The notes under the pieces were generated by a model, which made no database searches, had not been told where the DNA came from, and was given only the letters and a program-made list of their open reading frames with translations. Below are positions 6,078-11,430 of a stretch of 11,430 bases of DNA, one piece after another (the stretch's first letter is position 1; every line of letters begins with the position of its first letter). The position numbers were made by a program, and so were the translations under genes. This stretch comes from Fen-1467 sp035519475 (GTDB lineage Bacteria > Verrucomicrobiota > Verrucomicrobiia > Opitutales > Opitutaceae). The stretch spans positions 1 through 11,430 of the forward strand of contig DATIWI010000232.1 in assembly GCA_035519475.1 (NCBI GenBank), read 5' to 3'.

Positions 6078-8003
6078 ATGAGCGACGCGATCCGGCATGA
6101 ATGCGGGGTGGCGCTGGTGCGGCTCCTCAAGCCGCTCGGCTATTATCAGGAGAAGTACGGGACGCCGCTCTGGGGCTTCTTCAAGCTGTTTCTGCTGATG
6201 GAGAAGCAGCACAACCGGGGCCAGGACGGCGCCGGCGTGGCGTGTGTGAAGCTCAACGTGCCGCCGGGCGAGCCGTTCATGTTCCGCGAGCGCAACATCA
6301 AGTCGAACCCGCTCGACCGCATCTTCAAGGGATTGCTGACGCAGTACGAGGCCAAGGTGGCCGCGGGAACGATTCACCCGGAGTTCGCCGACACCGTCAA
6401 AAAGCATTTCGACTTTGGGGCCGAGCTGTACATCGGCCACCTGCGCTACGGCACCTCGGGCGGCTACAGCCTCAGCGCGTGCCACCCTTACTTCCGGCGC
6501 AGCCCCTGGCCGACGCGGAATCTCATGCTCGGGGGAAACTTCAACATGACCAACACGATGGAGCTGAACGACAGCCTCATCGCCATGGGTCAGCACCCCA
6601 TTTTCGCCACCGACACGCAGGCGGTGCTGGAGAAGATCGGATTCTACCTCGACGAAGAGCACGAGGAGCTCTACCGGCTGCTCCGCACGCGCGGCCTGCC
6701 CGGCGCGGAGATCTCGCGACGCATCAGCGAGGATCTCGACATCGCCCGCGTGATCACCCGGGCGACCGAGAACCTGGACGGCGGCTACACCCTGGCCGGT
6801 CTGATTGGCAACGGCGACGCGTTCGTGGTGCGCGATCCGGCCGGCATCCGGCCGTGCTTCTATTTTCAGAACGACGAGGTGGTCGCCTTCGCGTCCGAGC
6901 GGGCTCCGCTCATGACCGTGTTTGACCTGGAGGCGGGGGCGGTGCGGGAGCTGCTGCCGGGGCACGTCGCCGTGATCAAGAAGCGCGGCACGCTCGCCTC
7001 GACGGCGTTCACCGCGCGGCTGCCCCGGGCCGCCTGCTCGTTCGAGCGCATCTATTTCTCCCGCGGCAACGACCTCGACATCTACCGCGAACGCAAGGCG
7101 CTCGGGGCGCGCCTGGCCGATCAGGTGCTGGCGGCGATCAACTTCGACCTGCAGAACACGGTGTTCAGCTTCATCCCGAACACCGCGGAGGTCGCCTATT
7201 ACGGCCTGATGGAGGCGCTGCGCCTGCGCCGGCGCGACGCGGTCAAGGCCGCGATTCTCAATGCGGCCCAGCGCGGCACCCTCACCGAACTGCTGCTGGA
7301 TGATCTCATCCTGCGCAACTGGCCGCGCGCCGAGAAGGTGGTGAGCAAGGACGTGAAGATCCGCACCTTCATCGAGCAGGAGAAGTGGCGCAATGAGCTC
7401 GCGTCGCACGTCTACGACATCTTCTACGGCTCGGTGAAGCCGACCGACAACCTCGTGGTGATCGACGATTCCATCGTCCGCGGCACCACGCTCCGGCGCT
7501 CGATCATCCGGATCCTCGCCCGGCTCAACCCCAAGAAGATCGTCATCGTCTCCACGGCGCCGCAGATCCGCTATCCGGACTGCTACGGCATCGACATGTC
7601 GGAGCTGGCCAAGTTCATCGCCTTCGAGGCGGCCATCGCGCTGCTGAAGGGGCGCGGCCAGGGCGGGGTCCTCGAGGAGGTTTACGATCTCTGCCGCGCG
7701 GAGCTGCGCCAGACGCGCGCCCCGTTTCCAGCCGCCGGCGCCAACCACGTGCGCAAGATCTACGAGCCGTTCAGCGCGGAGGAGATTTCCGCCAAGATCG
7801 TCGAGCTGGTCTATCCGCGCAACATCGAGTGGGCGGGGCCGGTCCAGATCATCTACCAGACCGTCGAGAACCTGCACGCCGCGGTGCCCAACCACACGGG
7901 CGACTGGTATTTCACCGGCCGGTATCCGACGCCCGGCGGCTATCGCGTCGTGCACCAGGCCTACGTGAACTACTACGAGCAACAGGAAGGGAGAAGTTAC
8001 TAG
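6078..8003 (+). CDS. purF: Amidophosphoribosyltransferase (glutamine PRPP amidotransferase)
   Basis: PurF makes 5-phosphoribosylamine from PRPP and glutamine, the committed first step of purine synthesis, in the cytoplasm. The 641-residue protein starts MSDAIRHECGVALVRL. Cys9 is the expected catalytic nucleophile after removal of an 8-residue propeptide, as in propeptide-bearing PurF. The N-terminal Ntn glutaminase domain shows HNRGQDGAG (45-53), HLRYGTSGG and GGNFNMTN. DPAGIRPCFYF and ASERAPL follow. The phosphoribosyltransferase domain carries the PRPP loop VVIDDSIVRGTTLR (460-473). The protein is longer than the E. coli type (about 505 residues) and matches the extended Bacteroidetes/Verrucomicrobia form, with extra sequence around the transferase domain and C-terminus. 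I chose ATG 6078 because the frame is open upstream but a longer start would bury the nucleophile. purM follows 69 bases downstream on the same strand and is probably co-transcribed. Confidence 0.97.
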   Translation: MSDAIRHECGVALVRLLKPLGYYQEKYGTPLWGFFKLFLLMEKQHNRGQDGAGVACVKLNVPPGEPFMFRERNIKSNPLDRIFKGLLTQYEAKVAAGTIHPEFADTVKKHFDFGAELYIGHLRYGTSGGYSLSACHPYFRRSPWPTRNLMLGGNFNMTNTMELNDSLIAMGQHPIFATDTQAVLEKIGFYLDEEHEELYRLLRTRGLPGAEISRRISEDLDIARVITRATENLDGGYTLAGLIGNGDAFVVRDPAGIRPCFYFQNDEVVAFASERAPLMTVFDLEAGAVRELLPGHVAVIKKRGTLASTAFTARLPRAACSFERIYFSRGNDLDIYRERKALGARLADQVLAAINFDLQNTVFSFIPNTAEVAYYGLMEALRLRRRDAVKAAILNAAQRGTLTELLLDDLILRNWPRAEKVVSKDVKIRTFIEQEKWRNELASHVYDIFYGSVKPTDNLVVIDDSIVRGTTLRRSIIRILARLNPKKIVIVSTAPQIRYPDCYGIDMSELAKFIAFEAAIALLKGRGQGGVLEEVYDLCRAELRQTRAPFPAAGANHVRKIYEPFSAEEISAKIVELVYPRNIEWAGPVQIIYQTVENLHAAVPNHTGDWYFTGRYPTPGGYRVVHQAYVNYYEQQEGRSY

Positions 8004-8028
8004 CCACGGAGGCACGGAGAACACGGAG
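8004..8028 (+). repeat. CACGGAG-type short repeat, copy 1
   Basis: Three purine-rich units of 7-9 bases (CCACGGAGG, CACGGAGAA, CACGGAG) start right after the purF stop codon and fill much of the purF-purM gap. Related units lie at 9182-9211 and 9250-9280 in the same orientation. Confidence 0.65.
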
Positions 8029-8072
8029 TGCGGGGGATTGCCCGGTGTCCCCGGTGCCGCGGTGGTTCAAAC

Positions 8073-9173
8073 ATGGCCTTAAGCTACGAAGACTCCGGCG
8101 TGCGCTACGAGCAGCTCGATGCCTTCAAGCGGGCCTGCCAGCGCGCGGCGGCGGCAACGGCCGGCGGGCTCACGGCGCACGGCTACCGGGAGCCGCCGGC
8201 GGTGCGGGGCGAGAGCGCGTACCTGTTGGAGGCCGCCGATCACTATCTCGCGCACGTCGAGGAGGGGCTCGGCACGAAGAATCTCGTGGCCGACGCCGTG
8301 CAGGCCGCGACCGGCCGCTGCTTCTACCGCGAGATCGGCGTCGATGTGGTGGCCACCATCGTCAACGACTTGGTGACCTGCGGTGCCCTGCCGGTGTCCG
8401 TCGCCATGCATGCGGCGGTGGGCGACTCCGGCTGGTTCGCCGACGAGCGGCGCGCGCAGGCCCTCGTGGAGGGCTTCGCCGAGGGCTGCCGCCTGGCCGG
8501 GGCGGTGTGGGGCGGCGGGGAGACGCCGACGCTCGGCGGCGTGGTCGCGCCGGCGGCCATCGTGCTCGCGGGCTCGGCGGTGGGGCGCATCGCGCCGAAG
8601 AGCCGGCGCGTCACGGGCGAGGTGCGCGCGGGCGACGCCATCGTGTTTCTGGCCTCGTCGGGCGTGCACACCAACGGGCTCAGCCTGTGCCGGCGGCTCG
8701 CGGAGAACCTGCCGCAGGGTTACCTGACGCCGGTGGGCGACGGCCGCACGTTCGGCGAGGCGCTGCTCGCACCGTCGGTCATCTACGTGGCGTTTGTGCG
8801 CGAGTGCCAGCGGCGCGGGCTCACGCTGAACTACCTCGTGCACGTGACCGGCCACGGCTGGCGCAAGCTCATGCGCCTCGCCGAGCCGTTCGTGTACGAG
8901 ATCACCGCGCTGCGGCCCGAGTTGGCTTTGTTTGGCTTCCTCCGCCGGAGCGGGCCCATCGAGATGCGCGAGGCCTATGCGACCTTCAACATGGGCGTGG
9001 GTTTCGCCGCGTACGTTGCGCCGGAGTCGGCCGAGGCCACGGTGGCGGCGGCAGCGGCGGCGGGCTACGACGCCTGGGTGGCCGGCCGCGTGCGCCAGGA
9101 CGGCGGGCGCAAGGCGGTCGTGGTGCCGCCGCTCGGACTGACCTTCGAGGGCGATACGCTGCAGGTGCGGTAG
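8073..9173 (+). CDS. purM: Phosphoribosylformylglycinamidine cyclo-ligase (AIR synthase), divergent form
   Basis: AIR synthase closes FGAM to aminoimidazole ribonucleotide using ATP (step 5 of IMP synthesis, one step after PurL). The 366-residue protein begins MALSYEDSGV, matching the SYKDAGV start of E. coli PurM. Other family marks are GVDVVATIVNDLVTCGALP (about 89-107), GGGETPTLGG (147-156), ASSGVHTNGLSL (194-205), HVTGHGW and FNMGVGF. Several differ from the textbook form: the nucleotide loop reads EEGLGTK where DGVGTK is usual, and HVTGHG replaces HITGGG. This points to a divergent branch rather than an inactive protein, because the overall order and length are kept. ATG 8073 is preferred over the longer in-frame start at 8028 because the upstream 15 residues come from repeat-like DNA. 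The ribosome-binding site is weak. It is probably co-transcribed with purF. Confidence 0.88.
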   Translation: MALSYEDSGVRYEQLDAFKRACQRAAAATAGGLTAHGYREPPAVRGESAYLLEAADHYLAHVEEGLGTKNLVADAVQAATGRCFYREIGVDVVATIVNDLVTCGALPVSVAMHAAVGDSGWFADERRAQALVEGFAEGCRLAGAVWGGGETPTLGGVVAPAAIVLAGSAVGRIAPKSRRVTGEVRAGDAIVFLASSGVHTNGLSLCRRLAENLPQGYLTPVGDGRTFGEALLAPSVIYVAFVRECQRRGLTLNYLVHVTGHGWRKLMRLAEPFVYEITALRPELALFGFLRRSGPIEMREAYATFNMGVGFAAYVAPESAEATVAAAAAAGYDAWVAGRVRQDGGRKAVVVPPLGLTFEGDTLQVR

Positions 9174-9181
9174 AAAAAGAT

Positions 9182-9211
9182 CTCACAGAAGGACGCAGAG
9201 GAAGCAAAGGG
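9182..9211 (+). repeat. CACGGAG-type short repeat, copy 2 (degenerate)
   Basis: Units TCACAGAAGG, ACGCAGAGGA and AGCAAAGGG lie 8 bases after the purM stop. They share the purine-rich pattern, roughly 9-10-base period and orientation of the copy at 8004-8028. Confidence 0.5.
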
Positions 9212-9249
9212 CGGCTGGCAATTGTCGGGAACGGGATTCCTGTTCTACT

Positions 9250-9280
9250 TTCACAGGAGGCAACGGAGAGGACGGAGAGA
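9250..9280 (+). repeat. CACGGAG-type short repeat, copy 3
   Basis: Units TCACAGGAGG, CAACGGAGAG and GACGGAGAG form a third member of the family, in the same orientation as the copies at 8004 and 9182. Copies therefore lie on both sides of purM. Confidence 0.55.
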
Positions 9281-9505
9281 TGGCCCGAGTCGCTCGTTCG
9301 TGGCGGAATTGTAGGGACGCAGTCTTGCCTGCCGCGCCGATGCCTTGTGCAAAGGCGGGCCCGTTCGACAGGCTCAGGGCCCCGGGCCTGCCGAGGAGCT
9401 GCGCCCGAATCGGCGCCACCTCGCCGCCCTCCGCCGGCGCCGCTCGCCGCTGGCTCACACCCTTCAGAGCGAGTCAAATTGAGCGTAACCGCTTCATTGC
9501 CGCTT

Positions 9506-9660
9506 TGTCATCGCGAGCCCCGCCGCTGCGGCGGGGCGTGGCGATCCAGCCAGCCTTCGCCACGGCTCCGGCTCAGTCCGCGACGGGAGTGCAGCCGCGC
9601 CGAAATTCGGTGGATGAAGGCGGGCTGGATTGCTTCGTCGCTTCGCTCCTCGCAATGACA
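9506..9660. repeat. 155-base palindromic (MITE-like) element
   Basis: The left arm begins TGTCATCGCGAG (9506) and contains GCGATCCAGCC (9541-9551). The right arm, read from 9660 on the minus strand, begins TGTCATTGCGAG and contains GCAATCCAGCC. The arms also share GCCTTC and CCAC further in, so they pair over about 50 bases with a roughly 45-base centre. The left arm holds an extra perfect hairpin (CCCCGCCGC with GCGGCGGGG, 9518-9536). The motif resembles a short repeat seen in many bacterial genomes with arms of the TGTCATTGCGAG...GCAATCC type. There is no transposase gene nearby, and I see no clear target duplication. Confidence 0.75.
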
Positions 9661-9829
9661 CGCTGCGGCTACGACGTATTTCGAGACCGCTCCAGCGCGC
9701 CGTAGCCTGATTGGGCAAAGGCGGCTCCGCCGCGCTGCTCGGTATTCCTTGCTCTGATGGCCTCAGGTGTTGGTCCGGCGACTCTCTCCAAGAATGGGCG
9801 TCGTGAACTGGCGGTGATCCCGGAATCGA

Positions 9830-10225
9830 TCACTTCGGCAGCCGGAAGAAGCGTTCGATGACCGCGATCGACTTCGGCTCGGCCGAGACGAGGACCAGGT
9901 CCGAGATCGCTCCGGAGGCATCGCGCAAAGCCCGGAACGCCAGTCCCGGCCCCGCCGCGGCGCGCAACGCGATCTCGATGACCCGGGTCGTGGTCCAGTC
10001 TTCCGAGCCACCCGTGCCGGTGCAATTAAGCGCCGGCAGCAACTTCTGGATCTGTTCCTTTCTGGTGACGCAGATCAGAAGAACGATGCGGCCTCCGCTC
10101 GTGCCGCGAATCGCCTCGAACAGCATTCCGCTCGCTTGGGTTTTCGCCTTGCTGCGGAGATCGCTCAACGTCTTGGCGCCCCAGGCGCGCATCAGGGCCT
10201 CCGAAAACTGAGGGAGTGGGTTCAT
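9830..10225 (-). CDS. Hypothetical protein, 131 residues
   Basis: I do not recognise this protein. It starts MNPLPQFSEALMRAWGAK and ends FFRLPK. It looks soluble: no signal peptide or membrane segment is evident. A hydrophobic strand, GRIVLLICV (residues of about 45-53), and ISDLVLVSA near the C-terminus suggest an alpha/beta fold. There is one Cys in the strand and one in LNCTGTGG. A stop codon (TAG) stands in frame three codons upstream of the ATG, so the start cannot be further out. The ribosome-binding site is weak. It is the last of five minus-strand genes and begins 97 bases after hicA ends, so it could be cargo of the toxin-antitoxin cluster or an independent gene. The frame has clean ends, but its reality rests only on length, position and plausible composition. 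Confidence 0.6.
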   Translation of the reverse strand: MNPLPQFSEALMRAWGAKTLSDLRSKAKTQASGMLFEAIRGTSGGRIVLLICVTRKEQIQKLLPALNCTGTGGSEDWTTTRVIEIALRAAAGPGLAFRALRDASGAISDLVLVSAEPKSIAVIERFFRLPK

Positions 10226-10322
10226 GGTCTGCTATGCCGAACGACCCAAGCTCAGCGACCCGGCGCACGGAGCGCGCCGAGTGCAATCGCGACGCTTCTG
10301 CCGGGTTCGCTGCAGCACATGG

Positions 10323-10517
10323 TTAGCCCTTCTTTTCGTCAGGTGCCGCAAGCGACTTCAGAATCTTCATCGCGAGAACCTCGTTGATCTCGCGGTGGCG
10401 TGGCACTGGCTCCGATCTTCCGGATTTCGGCTGGTGATAGATGTCGTGCTTCGCTCCGTGGCGCAGCAACGCGCATCCGCCGCGCTCAAGCTCCGCGACC
10501 AAGTCGCGCCTTTTCAT
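10323..10517 (-). CDS. hicA: HicA-family mRNA interferase toxin
   Basis: HicA toxins are small ribosome-independent RNases with a double-stranded-RNA-binding-like fold that cleave mRNA until bound by HicB. The 64-residue protein starts MKRRDLVAELERGGCALLRHG and has the family pattern: RHGAKHDIY (19-27), with His24 as the expected catalytic residue, and VPRHREI (38-44). Length and motif order are typical and the catalytic His is present, so the toxin looks intact. The frame is open further upstream, but ATG 10517 matches the family start and overlaps the hicB stop (ATGA), a coupling common in toxin-antitoxin pairs. A weak GGAAG precedes it. The antitoxin gene comes first here, the reverse of the classical hicA-hicB order. 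Confidence 0.9.
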   Translation of the reverse strand: MKRRDLVAELERGGCALLRHGAKHDIYHQPKSGRSEPVPRHREINEVLAMKILKSLAAPDEKKG

Positions 10518-10705
10518 GCCACTTCCAACTCGGCGACCTTGCGGATGCCCGGAATTTCCTCGGATGAGAACATCTCGTGCAGATCGCGCAGATGCACCTT
10601 CAAATCCTCCAAATCCTCGCCTTGCGTCCAATGATCCGGATGCGAGTTCAGGTATCCGAGATACTTGCCGTCGGATTCTTTCCAGTAGGTGAACGTCGCT
10701 TTCAT
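10514..10705 (-). CDS. hicB: HicB-family antitoxin (short form)
   Basis: This 63-residue protein is the cognate antitoxin that should bind and block HicA. MKATFTYWKESDGKYLGYLN, then WTQGEDLEDLKVHLRDL and EIPGIRKVAELEVA, follow the small HicB group, which has the partial RNase H-like fold. There is no C-terminal helix-turn-helix or ribbon-helix-helix domain, which many longer HicB proteins use for autoregulation, so control of this operon must come from elsewhere or from the complex. The frame is open to 10810, but the family start is clearly ATG 10705. No clear Shine-Dalgarno sequence is seen before it. It ends in an ATGA overlap with hicA. Confidence 0.88.
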   Translation of the reverse strand: MKATFTYWKESDGKYLGYLNSHPDHWTQGEDLEDLKVHLRDLHEMFSSEEIPGIRKVAELEVA

Positions 10706-10795
10706 CGGGGGGAAACGATGCACATCGCCAGCACGAACGCGAGTCGGACCTTTGGGGCTAACGTCAAAGGCCTGCCAGGAGGACGGCGGGCGGGA

Positions 10796-10813
10796 CTCGT
10801 GCGCACGCACGAG
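10796..10813. other. GC-rich hairpin between parE and hicB
   Basis: CTCGTGC and GCACGAG form a 7-base-pair stem around the tetraloop GCAC in the 153-base gap upstream of hicB. There is no T-run on either side, so it is not a standard intrinsic terminator. It could be an operator or a fortuitous hairpin. Confidence 0.3.
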
Positions 10814-10858
10814 GCGTGACCGACGGCCGAATTGGCAGCGGCGATTGGTTGGGCTCCG

Positions 10859-11167
10859 TCATCCCACGTCTTGCAACAAATCCTCGACTCGAAATAGCTG
10901 CTCGGCTCGGCGAACGTGCAAAACGATCGCGCGGTCAGCGTCCATGCGATAGTACAGCCAACAGGGCTTGGCCCACAACTGGCGATAATTCCGGTGCGGA
11001 AATTCAGCTATCGGCCGCCCCAGTCTTGGAAACGACGCCAAGCGGTCCGTGGTTGCGAATACACGTCTAGCCACCGCCGCTGCCGCTTCAGGCTTGTCAA
11101 GGGCGATGAACTCCAGAATCGCCTGGAGCTGGGCCAGGGCAGGCTCGGTCCAGATTACTTCAGCCAT
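10859..11167 (-). CDS. ParE/RelE-superfamily toxin
   Basis: This 102-residue protein has the fold pattern of ParE/RelE toxins: MAEVIWTEPALAQLQAILEF at the start, a helical middle (AAAVARRVFATTDRLASFPRLGRP), then YRQLWAKPCWLYYRM and AIVLHVRRAEQLF near the end. ParE members poison DNA gyrase and RelE members cleave mRNA on the ribosome. The sequence looks more ParE-like (W/Y-rich strands, LHVRR), but target choice cannot be settled from the motifs. Its start overlaps the last 13 bases of the antitoxin gene upstream, which is the usual antitoxin-toxin arrangement. The length is normal and I see no disruption. Confidence 0.9.
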   Translation of the reverse strand: MAEVIWTEPALAQLQAILEFIALDKPEAAAAVARRVFATTDRLASFPRLGRPIAEFPHRNYRQLWAKPCWLYYRMDADRAIVLHVRRAEQLFRVEDLLQDVG

Positions 11168-11412
11168 TTCGAGAATCGTCGCTTCGCCTCGTTCTGCGAC
11201 ACCACTCGACCGTCGCGTGCAGCCTGCTCGCCCAGGGCAATGCCCTCAAGAACAGACAACCTACGATTCATTTCCTCATAAGAGTCGACAGCCACCAAGT
11301 ACGCCGCCGGTTTGCCGTGCTGCGTGATCAGGATGGGCGTCTGCGCAACCTTCAGCCCGGCGATGATCTTCGTTGCCCGCCGCTTCAACGCCGTAACAAG
11401 CTGTGTTTTCAT
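11155..11412 (-). CDS. Phd/YefM-family antitoxin
   Basis: This 85-residue antitoxin to the ParE-like toxin shows the Phd/YefM N-terminal DNA-binding region (MKTQLVTALKRRATKIIAGLK), then PILITQHGKPAAYLVAVDSYEEM, the signature strand-helix of the family. The C-terminal part (ARDGRVVSQNEAKRRFSKWL) would be the disordered tail that wraps the toxin. I chose ATG 11412. A GTG at 11421 would add MSL and cannot be excluded. It probably autoregulates the operon: a 13-base palindrome overlaps this start. The upstream promoter is cut off by the right edge of the window. Confidence 0.88.
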   Translation of the reverse strand: MKTQLVTALKRRATKIIAGLKVAQTPILITQHGKPAAYLVAVDSYEEMNRRLSVLEGIALGEQAARDGRVVSQNEAKRRFSKWLK

Positions 11413-11424
11413 AAGTGACACTTA
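11412..11424. promoter_or_regulatory. Candidate operator palindrome at the antitoxin start
   Basis: TAAGTG-A-CACTTA is a perfect palindrome of 6 + 1 + 6 bases that includes the first base of the antitoxin ATG. Its core, GTGACAC, resembles the GTGTACAC-type sites bound by Phd-family repressors. That it is an operator is inference. Its position at the start codon implies a very short or absent leader, or a site acting on translation. Confidence 0.35.
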
Positions 11425-11430
11425 AGTACC

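Larger units (their letters stand above)
9174..9829. other. Gene-free repeat-rich stretch between purM and the toxin-antitoxin cluster
   Basis: The 656 bases hold no convincing gene. From left to right I see two CACGGAG-type repeats (9182-9280), a GGGACGCAG/CTTGCCTGC fragment near 9314-9332, an imperfect hairpin around GTTCGACAGGCTCAGGGC (about 9355-9400), the 155-base inverted-arm element (9506-9660) and a GGCTACG/CGTAGCC stem (9667-9673 with 9701-9707). No poly-T terminator follows purM. It marks the boundary between the purine locus and the accessory right end. Confidence 0.65.

Noticed and set aside
5940..8024. A 694-codon open frame on the minus strand opposite purF
   Set aside because: A shadow frame of GC-rich purF; Arg/Ala/Val/Asp-rich with no family motif.
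7829..9658. A 609-codon plus-strand frame across the end of purF and purM
   Set aside because: Out-of-frame reading of purM, dominated by Gly, Arg and Ala, then running into repeats.
10261..10279. CGGCGC/GCGCCG stem downstream of hicA as a terminator
   Set aside because: A good stem, but no T-run follows on the minus strand; in GC-rich DNA this can be chance.

Overview
The window is strongly GC-rich bacterial DNA. It has a chromosomal purine-biosynthesis core on the left and a repeat- and toxin-antitoxin-rich accessory stretch on the right. The genes resemble those I know from Verrucomicrobiota, perhaps Opitutales: a long single-chain PurL, a 641-residue PurF of the Bacteroidetes/Verrucomicrobia kind, a divergent PurM, many dispersed palindromic repeats and a secreted metzincin. 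The lineage call is inference from family resemblance, not from a marker gene.

Layout: purL (partial, minus) runs off the left edge and starts at 1231. A 328-base gap holds one copy of a palindromic repeat. Then come two plus-strand genes joined by an ATGA overlap: a secreted metzincin-type zinc metalloprotease (1560-4193) and a secreted protein with a repeat-like helical region and a carbohydrate-binding-like C-terminal domain (4190-5845). A second, inverted copy of the palindromic repeat lies inside the start of the latter. purF (6078-8003) and purM (8073-9173) follow on the plus strand.

From 9174 to 9829 no gene is visible. The stretch is a patchwork of dispersed repeats, including a 155-base element with inverted arms. 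The right end carries five minus-strand genes. In transcription order they are a Phd/YefM-like antitoxin, a ParE/RelE-like toxin, a HicB antitoxin, a HicA toxin and an unrecognised 131-residue protein.

PurF, PurL and PurM catalyse steps 1, 4 and 5 of IMP synthesis, so the left two thirds is a purine locus. The secreted protease pair is wedged between the divergent purL and purF and has no evident metabolic link to them. I regard this pair as the most likely undescribed system here. The other notable features are repeats that have entered reading frames: a heptamer tandem repeat inside purL, and a palindromic repeat inside the signal-peptide region of the protease partner.
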